Shown here piece after piece: positions 46,527-57,590 of a stretch of 60,000 bases of DNA. Positions within the stretch are counted from its first letter, which is position 1; every line of letters starts with the position of its first letter. The stretch covers positions 25,438,272 to 25,498,271 of the forward strand of contig NC_081405.1 in the NCBI RefSeq assembly GCF_030272615.1, in the 5' to 3' direction. This DNA is from Cryptomeria japonica (Eukaryota > Streptophyta > Pinopsida > Cupressales > Cupressaceae). Both the position numbers and the translations under genes were made by a program. Below the pieces are notes generated by a model. That model was not told where the DNA came from. It ran no database searches and saw only the letters and a list, made by a program, of their open reading frames with translations.

Positions 46527-46885
46527 GTTTTGATGTTTATCAAAAAGGGGGAGTAAGTATCATATCAAAGTATATAGGGGAATGTAGTATACAGGGGGAG
46601 CATATACCGAATAGAAACAGAGTATTCAAATGCAGAATCGATTTTGACAGGAAACAAAGAACTGAGCAATGAACCGAGTAGTTAACACAAAGCATTGATC
46701 ATCGAGCATGCAAAATCAGAGTTATGTACAGTATATTGATAAGGGGAGTATATCTGAAATATACTATTTCATTGACAAATGTATATATTGTCAGTTTAAT
46801 CAAATTTTGCAAGTATATAGATTTTTGAGGTATAACTTTGAAAGTAGTTTTGGCAAACATCTCAACTAATGTCAAAAGGGGAGAT
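46527..46885 (+). other. El6 3' untranslated region and polypurine tract
   Basis: The tract AAAAGGGGAGAT at 46874-46885 abuts the 3' LTR. Two further purine runs lie near 46540-46552 (CAAAAAGGGGGAG) and 46595-46600. No gene. Confidence 0.8.
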
Positions 46886-48077
46886 TGTTACTACTTACTA
46901 AGTTGCCATTAGTCTTATGTTCAAATTTATTCTAGTCAGTTACTACTACTGAATTATTCAGTCGATAAGCATAGAACAGTCGGTTATAGATGAAACTAGT
47001 CTCAGAGCCTAGTATTCACTGAGTTGTCTACCGAGTAACACTCTATGTCTACTGAGCAGCAAGAATGATATACCGAGTGAACACACACCGAGTGAAATGT
47101 GTTACTAGATTCATTGAACCTGGACATATATGGGAAATGTGTTACAAAGATCGAGGAACAAGTAACCGTTATCACATTGGAAATTGCACTTAAAGATTGT
47201 GTATGATTTTGAGGTCATCTAGCCAATGAAATATTTTGTATGGTTATTCATTCAATAAATCATGTTTGTAAGATCGAAGCAATGAACCTGATCACCAACA
47301 TAAGAGATCTATTTATACAGCATGAGTTAAGGATTAAACATATGTGTGTGCATGTGTGTATGAAGCAAGGCTTGTACGAAAAAGGAAAACCATGAGAAAT
47401 CACAGTGTTATGATTGTTACAATTGACAAAGAAACACAGAGGTCACCGAGAAGGATTTCAGAGAACAGTCAAGGAACATAGTAAATAGAAGGGTTTACCG
47501 AGTTAATCTATGGATTACCGAGCTATGCTATAAGCAAGGTAATCTCATTTTGAGCACATAGAACCTACTATAACATTCCAGACGTAAAGTTGCAGATATT
47601 TTGTAAATATTTTGATTGTAATATTTTAAGTTTTAAGAGAAACCTCTAATAGGGTAAAAGACTCTAACTAAGTCTATAAATTGTAAAGCCTCTAACCAGG
47701 TGCAACATTTAGAATAAGTGTTGTAAAATCCTTTAGCAAGGTAGATCTAACAGATCTTGATACTCCTAACAAGGTAAACTATCAGAAATAGCTAAACATG
47801 TAGCTCTAACTGAGCAACCTTTATTATTGCAGTAGTGAAGTTGTGGGTGCCATCCCCACCACAGTTTTTCTCTCTAACCAAGAGTTTCTGCGTAACCAAA
47901 ATATATGTGTTATGGAGTGAATCATGTATGATTGTTATTTATTTGTTTTAGCATTATATTATGTTATAGTAATATTCAGTTTATGCTTAATAGTAAAGTT
48001 ATTGTTGAAGAAAAGTTTTGAAGTACTGATTCACCCCTCCCCTCTCAGTACATTAGCTTTCCATATTGGGCCTAGCA
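46886..48077 (+). repeat. El6 3' LTR
   Basis: Direct repeat of 30451-31631. It ends GGGCCTAGCA, then GGTAT, the target duplication. It contains the GATTCACCCCTCCCCTCTC motif near its end. Confidence 0.94.
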
Positions 48078-48527
48078 GGTATAACTCCAAGCTGCTCTCT
48101 TAGATATTCAAAAGTTTCCTTAGGCAAAGGCTTAGTAAAGATATCCACAATTTTCTCTTTAGTATTCACATATACCAATTTCACTTCTTTTTCTTTAACA
48201 TTCTCTTTCAAAAAATTGAATTTGATAGAAACATGTTTAGTTTTAGAGTGAAATACCAGATTCTTTGATATATCAATTGTTGTCATATTATCATAGTAAA
48301 TGATTATAGGTTCTTTGCATTTTACCTTTATGTCCTTCAACATTTGCTTAATCCATAATCCCTGTGTACAATTAACATATTCTAATTCTGCTTTTGATAG
48401 AGATGTACAACTCTGTTTCTTGCTCAACCATGAAATAAGTCTGCAACTAAGAAAAAATGCTCCGCCGGTGATGCTTTTTTCTATCATCTACATCTCCTGC
48501 CCAATTTGCATATGTGTATGCACATAA
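48078..48527 (-). pseudogene. El5 RNase H
   Basis: Frame 48487-48078 reads SITGGAFFLSCRLISWLSKK, SLSKAELEY, YYDNMTTIDISKN, KTKHVSIKFNFLKENV and IVDIFTKPLPKETFEYLREQ up to GVIP, where El6 interrupts it; the final SPVET and stop lie at 30450. Catalytic E in AELEY and D in YYDN are visible. The Asp in the ANWAG block (usually TDADWAG) reads TYANWAG, an apparent loss. Confidence 0.9.
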
Positions 48528-49460
48528 GTCAAAATTTTCATCTTTAGGATACCATAAACCAAGGTTTGTTGTGCCTTGTAGGTACAGGAAAATCCTTTTT
48601 ACTGCCGATTCATGATTTTCCTTAGGATTACTCTGAAATATTGAAACAATACATACTGCATTCATAATATCAGCTCTTGTTTGTGTCAAATACAGTAAAC
48701 CTCCAATCATAGATTTATATCTTGTCGGATTTACAGGTGTTGATTCATCCTTCAATGATAGTTTATGAGTTGTAGTCATAGGTGTACTTACCGGTTTAGA
48801 GTTTTCCATACCAAATTTCTTAAGTAATTCTTCAAGTACTCTGATTGATTTATGAATATACCTTTATCAGTTTGTGAAATCTGCAATCCTAAAAATAATT
48901 TTATTTCCCCAATCATGGACATTTCAAATTATTCTTGCATCTTATTAGAAAAGTCTTTACACAATCCTTCTTCTCCTCCAAAAATGATATCATCAACAAA
49001 AAAATTAATAACCAAGATGTCATCATTAGTTACTTTGTAATATAAGTTGTTGTTAGCATTACCTTTAGTGTAACCAAGCTTCAAAAGATATTTTTCCAAT
49101 ATAGCATACCAAGCTCTAGGAGCTTGCTTCAATCCATATAAATTTTTCCTTAACCTGCAAACCATATCTTTGACATCTGTAAAAAAAAATCCATCAGGTT
49201 GTTCAATGTAAACTTCCTCTTCAAGATCACCATTCAAAAATGCACATTTAAGATCCATTTGATATATTTTATAGTTTTTGTGTTCTACAAAAGCTAAGAA
49301 TAATCTAGCTGCCTCAATTCTAGCTACCGATGCAAAGGTTTAATTGTAATCAATTCCTTCTTTCTGTGAATATCCCTTACACACTAATCTTTCTTTGTTT
49401 TTGATTACCTTACCATCTTCATTAAGTTTATTTTTGAATACTCATTTAGTTCCAATTACA
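48447..49460 (-). pseudogene. El5 reverse transcriptase
   Basis: Blocks from right to left: [20 protein letters not shown] (near 49440-49385), IEAARLFLAF, then 49258-48929 DLKCAFLNGDLEEEVYIEQP, LYGLKQAPRAWYAILEKYL and FFVDDIIFGGEEG. The FVDD motif lies at 48990-49001 with both Asp present. Then 48809-48540: MENSKPVSTPMTTTHKLS, SMIGGLLYLTQTRADI. The first catalytic block reads MDLKCAFLN, with Asp retained. A stop in the N-terminal part and a shift near 48850 break it. Confidence 0.9.
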
Positions 49461-50806
49461 TTTTTTTTTTAGGTCGGGGAACCAATGTCCATGTGTTATT
49501 CTTTTCAATTTGTTCCAATTCATCTTCCATAGCCTTAATCCAATGTTTATCTTCACATGCCTCATTAATAGTTTCTAGTTCAATTTGAGAAATTAGACAT
49601 ACCTCTTCATTTCCCAGTCTTCCTCTAGTCATAAGACCTTGATACTTATTCCCAATTATCTGACTTTCAGAATGATTCAACCTTACATACTCTAAGTGTA
49701 TTCACTTGTTGATGTTCTTCAGTCACTGTGGAATTCTCAGATGATGCCAGTGTGACTGGATCAACATTTTGTACCGGTGTACTCATTGTAGGTTCATTTG
49801 TGATTATCTCAACTGTCAGATCAGAGTCCATAGACCATGAATTGCCTCTAAATTGTTCATCAATATTCACATTTGCACTCTCAATGATTTTCTGCAATCT
49901 CTTTTTAAAACATCTATATGCCTTGCTCTTAGATGAATAACCAAGAAATATTCCTTCATCACTTCTAGGATCAAATTTTCCAATATAATCATCCCTCCTA
50001 ATATAAGATTTGCTTCCAAATATTCTGAAATATTTAAGAGTGGGAGTATTACCAAACCATAATTCATGAGGGGTCTTACTAGTTTCACCTTTGATGTGAA
50101 CTCTGTTGAATGTATAAATAGTTGTATTGACTGCTTCTCTCCAATACACATGAGGTAGGTTTGCATTTGATATCATGCTTCTAACTGCATCCAAAATAGT
50201 TATGTTCTTCCTTTCCACAACTCCATTTTGCTGGGGTGTCTGAGGTGCTGATAATTGTCTTATGATTCCATTCTCTTCACATAATGTATTAAATTCCTTA
50301 GATGTGAATTCAACTCCCTGATCTGATCTCAAGCATTTGATTTTCTTACCGGTTTTATTTTCTACCATGACCTTGAATAGTTTGAATTTCCCAAAAGCTT
50401 CTAATTTCTCCTTGAGAAAAGTAACCCAACACATTCTAGAATAATCATCAATGATTAGCATAAAATATCTATCTCCTTGTAAACTTCTAGTTCTTGCTGG
50501 ACCACATAAATCAGTATGAATTAAGTCAAGAACATTATTGGATTTTTCTGGAATACTCTTAAAAGTTTCTCTAACTTGCTTTCCAAATTGACATTCCTTA
50601 CATATTGGATTGTGAGGTTTAACAATCTTAGGTAAATCCCTTACTACCTTAGTTGTACTGATTTTCACAATGCAATCAAAATGTACATGACAAAGTCTCT
50701 TATGCCATAACCAACTTTCATCAATATGTGCAATCAAACATGCTTTCTCATTGTTGTTCAAATGAAAGATATTACCTCTAGTTTGATTACCGACTGCAAT
50801 TTCCAA
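49456..50806 (-). pseudogene. El5 integrase and linker
   Basis: 379 open codons. Zinc finger: LWHKRLCHVHFDCIVKIS and CKECQFGK. Catalytic core: D in IHTDLCGPA, D in LRSDQGVEF, E in GVVERKNIT, all present. End blocks: TPHELWFGNTPTLKYFRIFG, DEGIFLGYSSKSKAYRCFKK. A shift at about 49680 leads to the linker (IIGNKYQGLMTRGRLGNEEV) and to the RT start (HWIKAMEDELEQIEKNNTWT). The best preserved enzyme domain in the window apart from the shift. Confidence 0.92.
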
Positions 50807-51130
50807 ACCAGTTCTGTTTAAGATTTTGCATTTACTATTCTTGAATTATAACTAAAATCCTTTCTCAACTAATTGACCAACACTCAAAATATTATACTTC
50901 AAACCTTCAACATAGTAAACATTATCAGTATTGTGCTTACCATCAAAAGATATAGTGTCTTTTCCTTTGATCAAACAAGCTTTATCATCTCCAAATCTTA
51001 CTAGACCTCCATTGTAATCCTAAAAGGTTAAGAATTTACTCTTATCACCAGTCATATGATGTGAACATCCTGAATCAATAATCCATTCATCCTTATCTTC
51101 AACTTTAGCTGGTAAGGCCTACTCTACTAG
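50807..51130 (-). pseudogene. El5 protease region
   Basis: Reads WIIDSGCSHHMTGDKSKFLT with the catalytic DSG intact at about 51068-51076. Then GGLVRFGDDKACLIKG and VYYVEGLKYNILSVGQLVEK, the copia protease-integrase junction. Stops lie near 51020 and 50848. Confidence 0.85.
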
Positions 51131-51375
51131 TTGAACAGTAAATGTCGATTGATCTTATGTTATAGCAACAAAATCCCATCCATTGTCTGTTGGGTCCTCA
51201 TCAGAATCATCAATAACTCCTTCATCAGCATAATAATAAGATTTGTCTTTAGATTTGTAACATACCATATGTCCTTTCCAATGCAATTCAAATATGTCTC
51301 CATCCTGATCTTCCATATGCCATAGTTAGTTCCATCAAGTTTTGAACTGTCCTTCCTGAAATAGTTAGAAGACAT
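51131..51375 (-). pseudogene. El5 gag, internally deleted
   Basis: Frame from MSSNYFRKDSSKLDG at 51375 has NYGIWKIRMETYLNCIGK, the copia gag head. At about 51275 it jumps to GHMVCYKSKDKSYYYADEGV, which is the region after the zinc knuckle in related elements. So the capsid core and most of the knuckle are deleted. This gag could not form particles. Confidence 0.8.
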
Positions 51376-51415
51376 TGGATCTCCTCAAGTTGTTAAACTT
51401 CTGCAAAAAGAGGAT

Positions 51416-51430
51416 TAGGCTCTAATACCA
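51416..51430 (-). other. El5 primer binding site
   Basis: Minus strand TGGTATTAGAGCC, an initiator tRNA-Met site with one change, two bases from the LTR. Confidence 0.85.
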
Positions 51431-51432
51431 AT

Positions 51433-52530
51433 TGTTAGGACTTGGAGGCAACTAAGAGGAGGGGGGTAGGGGGGAGCGGGGGGGGGGGGGGGGTGAATCA
51501 GTTGTCTATTAATTTTAACCCAAATATAACTTAACCAAACTTAGTGCATAATACTTTGTAAACCAAACTTAAAGACGATAGACAGTTTAACAGTACCGAT
51601 AAAGTTTAATGCATGAAACAAAAAGATAAATAACATCAACAACACATAACACAGATATTTGTACGTGGAAACCCTATAAGGGGAAAAACCACAGTGGGAA
51701 ACCTTACCCACAATCAGATGATACTATTGCAGATAGTATGCGTGTACAAATGGGGTCTGTACGTGGAGAAAGGCCAACTGCCTAGAGCTCACTACTCAAT
51801 CACAAAATGGGAGTCACACTAACTACAATTGGATGGTTAGATCCAATGATAATGTATTGCTTAAAATATCATCTTCATATGCTAGATTCAGTACCGATTA
51901 AGCTCTGATTGTCTTCTTCATAGCTTCCTTGAATCTTCAAATGATGTCTACATGTATAGCTTTGCTTATATTCACATATACCTTATTGCAATCCTTTCAC
52001 ACCTTCTTACATAATCTCACAAATGAGATCTTACATATATACCAAAACCTAAGACCAAATGTGTAGCTCGGCTCACTAAGATTATTACAATTAAATCAAT
52101 TACAAATGAATCAATATATGATGCATCATGTCAGCTCAATGTATTTATAATAATAACCAGTCAATAAAACATCTCCATAGTGTGTCATGCTGATCCAAGA
52201 ATAGATAATGCTTGTCGGTCCATAACCTAGACCTATTTGCAGGTAACAACAAATATGCAAACTTGATTAGACCAATAACCAAATCACCAAAACCAAGTGT
52301 CCAAACAATGTCTTCGACATAACCAAGTAATCTCCAAATGATAACAGATCATCCTCAGTGCTGGTGAACAATATAACCTGCCAGTGAACCAGATACCGAT
52401 GACCGTGCATAAGTCATTGAACATGCTTGTGAACATAACAAAAGATCTTCAGCGTTGATAAGTGTTCACAAGTGTTGACAAGTGTTGACATCAATGACAA
52501 AACCAATGCAACACATCCATAATACCAACA
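51433..52530 (-). repeat. El5 5' LTR
   Basis: Starts TGTTAGGACTTGG and ends AATACCAACA on the plus strand. The left part carries an exceptionally long G-rich stretch (about 51457-51493, runs of 6, 6 and about 17 G). It has the ACGTGGAAACCC...GGTGGGA type block at 51663-51700 and a minus-strand TATATATG candidate near 52033. No second copy exists in the window because the 3' LTR is lost. Confidence 0.85.
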
Positions 52531-54977
52531 ACTTCATTACCTGATCCAAGATGAAAATCTACTCTAAGTCCCAACCTAAGACTAGTAGCATATCGCTCTC
52601 TTTGATCATCCTCTTGGCTTCATCAGGAGTGATTTCTATATTCTCCTTGTAAAAACTCTTGAATTCAAGGGTTTAGATGAATTCATCACTAGATACAAAT
52701 ATTACCGCAACTATCATTCTCTCATCAGTTGTTTCCTCCACTAGTATTACATTCAATACAATAGCCTTGTCAGCATCTAAGGGCTCATTAGCAAATTCTA
52801 CATCCTGAAATATATCATGTGGAGGAGAAGGGGGAGGTTGATCCATCCCTTCTTCATCATTTTGGATCTCCACAACATCAAGTGGAGTTATTCTAACCTT
52901 TTCTAAAGGTTGATATGTTTGAGAGGGGCTTGGATTTCCTGTGGATCTTGTCCCATGATTTGCTTCCCTTTCCCTATATATGTTGCAACCCTTGGTGGTT
53001 GAAAAGAAGGCCTTTCCTCTCTTGGGTTGGACAACTCTCCTTGAGAGACAATAAATAATTGCTCAAAATTTTGCAACTTTAGTTACATCCTTATTCCTCT
53101 ATTCTTTACATTTGCACAAAATACTCTATAATTAGGATCCCTCTGTCTTCTTTCCCTCTCAATCTTCTCTAAAATGTTCCACTTCCTCCTATTATTGAGG
53201 GCTTCTTGAGGGGTTTAGTTCCTTATTAGGTCTTCATTTTCAAAAGGCGCATGGGGCACCTCCTTTCTTCTCATTTTCTGCATTTTGAGGTGCCTTATAT
53301 ATCCTCCAAGGTCATGCTCCCTGACTTTCTAGCTTTGCAGGCAAAAATTGTCCCTCGGGAACTCTTGAATCTTTTCTATGGAATCACATCCTATGGCAAA
53401 ATTACCATATTGGATGTATCTTGGGAGGTGGGTTCCTTTTCTTTCTGGCTCCACCTATTTCTTCTCCATCCATATTAGTTACCAACATAATTCTATAAAT
53501 TCTAGCCTTGGTGAGACAATAATTATTAGCCTATGTTGTGCTTGAGGGAATCCATATATCCTTATCATTGTGCAATCAACATTTAAGAAGTCACCAAAAT
53601 TGTGTGAGAAGGTTTCTTCTGGAAATTGCCCCTCTTTTGGCCTCATATCTTTGGCCCTCAAGGCCCTCACAATTTTATCAAGAAATCTGAGACATTGGAT
53701 GCCACACCACCTCAAAAATTTCATCACAAAATGATCAAAGAATGCAACATAATCTGATCTCCTAGACCCTTTGTCCCAAATTTGGGTCCACCTTTGCATT
53801 GGCCACCTTCCACACTCCTTGGGATCAAACATAGTAATTTTGAGGCAAGGGACCCATTCCATTCCATTTAAAAAAAAATTGAATGGCACAAGAGGGAGTA
53901 ATGATTGAATACCATTGTTGTATGATTGCCTTTCACCCTCATCAAGCCTTCATGCAATTAATCATGAATGTAGGTGGCAAAATCATATCACTCATTTGAA
54001 TGATGATGTTGGATCCTCATTTCCATCAACATCAATCTCACATGCATCTTTGTTTTCTGAGCATCAATCCCCAAGATTTGACACAATGCATTAACATAAT
54101 AATTCTCAAATGAGATTAATTCAAATGATTCCTTCTTTGACCCCAACAAATAATTCTTCCCACTTTGGTACATTTTCTTCTTGTACCTTGGGATCTCATC
54201 TCTTCTCAAAACCAACTTCTTCCGGTTGTATTCATCTTCAAACTTTGTCAGATTTATCTCCTTCAAAGCATCTTTGTTTAAATCAAAACAAGATATAATA
54301 GCCTCTTCGCTAATGTCCACCATAATCTTTCCCTCTACAATCCTGATTGTCATGGACTCGGGGAGGTAGTTTCTAGACATAAATTTGATTATCTCTAGTT
54401 CCACAAAAAATATTTAGCACTACTAGTTTCCCTAGGTCTAGAGTCCAAGGGTTTGATACATGTATATACTTATCTCTATTACCATATAAGAAAGAAAGGA
54501 TATCCCACCCCCTATCATAATTGTGAGAATCTCCACATTTTCTACAATTATCAGTGAAAACCTTCTTCAAGGAGTCTTGCATGGTGGACCCTTTAAAAAT
54601 TTACAGCAAGTCCTAGTGTAGACTCCTACCCTCCTTTTTCTTCTTTTCTATCTCAATCAATTATTCCTCAACCTATTGGCTCAAGGTTTCAACATTTATT
54701 TCCATTGCAAATGGGGTTTGAACAGGTGGTGGATTCACAGTAGGCTTTGAGGCAGACACCTTCTTCTTCTTTGGCTTTGAGCTCTCACCCTATTGAGGGG
54801 TTTGTTCAACAGTTGGCTCATTGGTGGCTTGGGTAGCAGGTGGAATTTGGGCGATTGGTATGGCCTCTATGATTTTTCATTGTTGTGGACTTCTTACACT
54901 TAGGTTTGGAGCTTTCTCCTTATTGGGGAGTCTTCTCAATATTTGGGTTTGTGGTGCTCTTTCTCTTGGGGGCCATT
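52531..54977 (-). pseudogene. HostR unknown ORF (element interrupted by El5)
   Basis: Starts at ATG 54977 (MAPKRKSTTNPNIEKTP). Stops and shifts follow to 54582. Then MQDSLKKVFTDNCRKCGDSH, DRGWDILSFLYGNRDKYIHV, and from 54404 IKFMSRNYLPESMTIRIVEG, KIMVDISEEAIISCFDL. From 53889: GRWPMQRWTQIWDKGSRRSD, FDHFVMKFLRWCGIQCLRFL. From 52873: MEIQNDEEGMDQPPPSPPHD, then ITPDEAKRMIK up to the El5 LTR. The R..EGK..DIS.E.I...F.L pattern recalls plant transposon-encoded proteins of unknown role, a weak impression. No RT or integrase motif. Function unknown. Confidence 0.5.
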
Positions 54978-55338
54978 TCTACTATCTAGGGCTAGGGATT
55001 CTTTTCTAATTGACAAATTGAAAAACCCTACAACTAATTTACAGAGTTCATAGACTGAACCAGAGAACAATTCGGTTACAATTCTACTTGTTATTTGAAA
55101 GCACTTTCACATGGTTTTGTCACTATTAATTCCCTTCTTCACTTGGAAACTCTTCTCACTTGATATCTTGAATGTGTGGTGAGCAAATGAATTGAAAAAA
55201 TCTGGTTTTATTTCACACAAACAACATTAAACTCTGTCGCCATTATTTCACTTCATGCAAATGCTACGGGTTAGTAGCCTCAAAATTTGAACTTCACCCT
55301 TGATTTTGAGACAAACAACTAAGATCAAGGTTTGACCT
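54978..55338. other. HostR leader region, no gene
   Basis: Upstream of the HostR start codon on the minus strand. AT-rich, no frame. It may include a leader or LTR part; I could not find a partner repeat. Confidence 0.35.
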
Positions 55339-56743
55339 TGTTGGCATTTGCATGAAGATTGCATTAATGAAATGTTATGTTGTCATTGATGTCAATTAAC
55401 CAGTAATGATACTATTATAATATTGTTTTGTAACTGGTAGGAAGAGCTAGTGAAGAGAACTGTAACTAGTAGGTAGCTTTGTGGAGTGAACTGGTATTGC
55501 TAAGTATTGGAGAGTTGAACCGGTAAACTCTACCTTTTGATTTGATAAACCCTAATCGATTAAGTTTGGTAAATTGGTTGTATTGGTTTATGATTTGATG
55601 ATAAGCAGTAATGATTATGACACGTATGCATATTGTATGAAGAGAGTTTCAGAGTGTTTTTGGCACGTTGAGATAGCGGTTTTTATCTAGGGAATGAGCA
55701 AGTATATCACATGTAATGCAAAGCGTGTGCTGAAATACTGAGTTCCATGAAGCGATGATCAAGGAGTAGTCGAGGTTTTCTCGATTGATGTGCAGAGATT
55801 GTTATGTAATCCAACGGTCATACTTGAACCAACTTGTTTGTAATATCTATAAGAGAATTAGGTTTTTGTTGTGTTACCGACCTAGTGATTTGTTTATAAG
55901 CTCAATGAGTTATTTTGTTTCAGAGTTGGCAAAGTTTCAATTGAGTATGTGGTTGCCGAACCGGATGATGTATCTGCAGTTTGTGTAAAGGAAAATAGGA
56001 GCATGAAAAGGGTCTGAACAAGCAAGTGTAGTGCTATTCAGTCATATCAACAAACCCCTGTTGTTTTCTAACAATTACAATAGTTGAAATCCCCTAACCG
56101 GGTAAGCTCTAACAAGCTTAGTGTTATTCAAATCTTCTAACCGGGTGGTCCATTAGCTTGGATTTCAAATCCTCTACCGAGGTTACTCCTCATAAGGTAT
56201 TGCATCTAACAAGACATTATAGTCAATCCCTTAACCGAGTGGTCCCTAACAGGACTTTTCGTAAAAGCTTTAACATGCTTGGCTCCTAACAGGGCGAACT
56301 TCAGAAGAGTTCAGATAGTTAACTTGTGAGTTTCATCTCACCATGGTTTTTCCCATTTGAGTTTCCATGTAAAAAATATTGTGTCAAGTGGTGAATATTT
56401 TTATGGTTATATTTACTATGGTTGATTTGCTTAACAACTTAATCCACTTTGATAGGTCATGATAACCAATAACAATATGAAATGAGGTTTTACTTATGTC
56501 AGTAAAATTATTTGGATGTTTGTGATTTTCAAGTTGTTTACTGTTAATCTGTTGTAACAGTCAATCAATTAAACTTGACAATGATATTTGCATTTATAGT
56601 TCAGTGGTTTAACTTGTCAGTTTAGAGTTTGCTTTGAGAGCTTGTTTCTAAGATTGGTGGAAGTTATTATCAGTTTTTCTATCTATGGATTCACCCCCCC
56701 TCTCAATAGCTAATTGAATCCTTATTCTTTCATCATACCATCA
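55339..56743 (+). mobile_element. Solo9, solo LTR
   Basis: TGTTGGCATTTGCATG...TACCATCA, 1405 bp, with perfect duplications GACCT at 55334-55338 and 56744-56748. Near its 3' end it carries GATTCACCCCCCCTCTCAATAG, and about 350 bp earlier the CACCATGGTTTTTCCCA...GAGTTTCCATGT block; both mark the sense strand. A CTATAAGAG promoter candidate lies near 55847. Internal region absent. Confidence 0.88.
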
Positions 56744-56814
56744 GACCTTTATTGACCTACTAAGGTGGTGCCTTTTCATCCTCATCACATTCCCTTTTTC
56801 TTTCTTTTGTTTCA

Positions 56815-57590
56815 TCTGGCTACCCCTCACCACCTCTTTTCTTCTTATTTTACCACTGTGGGGTAGAGGGGTACACTTGTCTCTTTATTATCCCTCCCTG
56901 CTAGCCCTCATTACAATTTCTTTTTAGTTACAACTCTACGGGATAGAGGGGAAAAACCCTTTTTAACTTTAGATTTGCATTCTACTTCATCCCCTCCATC
57001 CCGCGGTGTCATATCCTCTTTAACTTCTATCCGAAGGGGTCGCAGGGAAGGTGCTTCCTCTACCACTTTTCTCTTTCCCCTCCATCCTACAACATACTTT
57101 AGACCTTGATTTTAATCATGCGGGGATGAGGGGATTCCATTCTTTCAACATAAAACAACCCTTCCTCATCATATTGCAGTGCTTTTTGATCTTCAATCTT
57201 AACTGCTCGAGGTAGAGGGAAATGGATTGTATAACATGAACTAATATCTCCCTCTATCCCATGACGTTTCTTAGACTCCAATATTAACTGTGAGGGGACA
57301 AGGGGAAACTATCTTCACAACATGAAATGACCTTTCCCCACCATCCCGCGATGTTTTACCTTCTTCAGTTTGAACTATGCAGGGATGAGGGAAACACTAC
57401 ATTTATAACACCAAAGACTTGCTCACTATCCCTCGCGATTATCCCCATTGCTTTTACTTCCTTATGGGGTGGAGAGATAACTCTAAAATGCAACCTCCAT
57501 ACGCCTCCCCTCCTCCCTGTGGCATCTTTTGGGTCTTGAAAAATACTGCGTGCAGGTGTGGGGAACATTACTTAAGTAAACAATTAGGCA
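56815..57590. repeat. Degenerate tandem repeat, unit about 86 bp
   Basis: Successive unit starts at about 56894, 56997, 57083, 57167, 57254, 57342, 57426 and 57512 (spacing 103, 86, 84, 87, 88, 84, 86). Each has a C-rich head like CATCCCGCG and, about 50 bp on, a G-rich segment like GCAGGGATGAGGG, partly complementary to the head. Units differ from each other by 30-40% by eye. Local GC is higher than around it. Open frames inside are not gene-like. Confidence 0.7.

Larger units (their letters stand above)
30451..48077 (+). mobile_element. El6, large non-autonomous LTR retrotransposon with unknown ORF2
   Basis: LTRs 30451-31631 and 46886-48077 (about 95% alike) with perfect target duplications GGTAT (30446-30450 and 48078-48082). 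The span is 17.6 kb, of which 6.7 kb is El7 and 2.9 kb is FB8; without them it is about 8.1 kb. It has a clear tRNA-Met priming site and purine tract, a gag-like ORF with five zinc knuckles and a long unknown ORF2. I find no protease, integrase, RT or RNase H signature in it. It inserted near the end of El5 pol. Confidence 0.93.

Noticed and set aside
56815-57590. CRISPR-like array
   Set aside because: Units are contiguous and diverged, with no constant repeat and unique spacers, and the setting is a plant nuclear genome.
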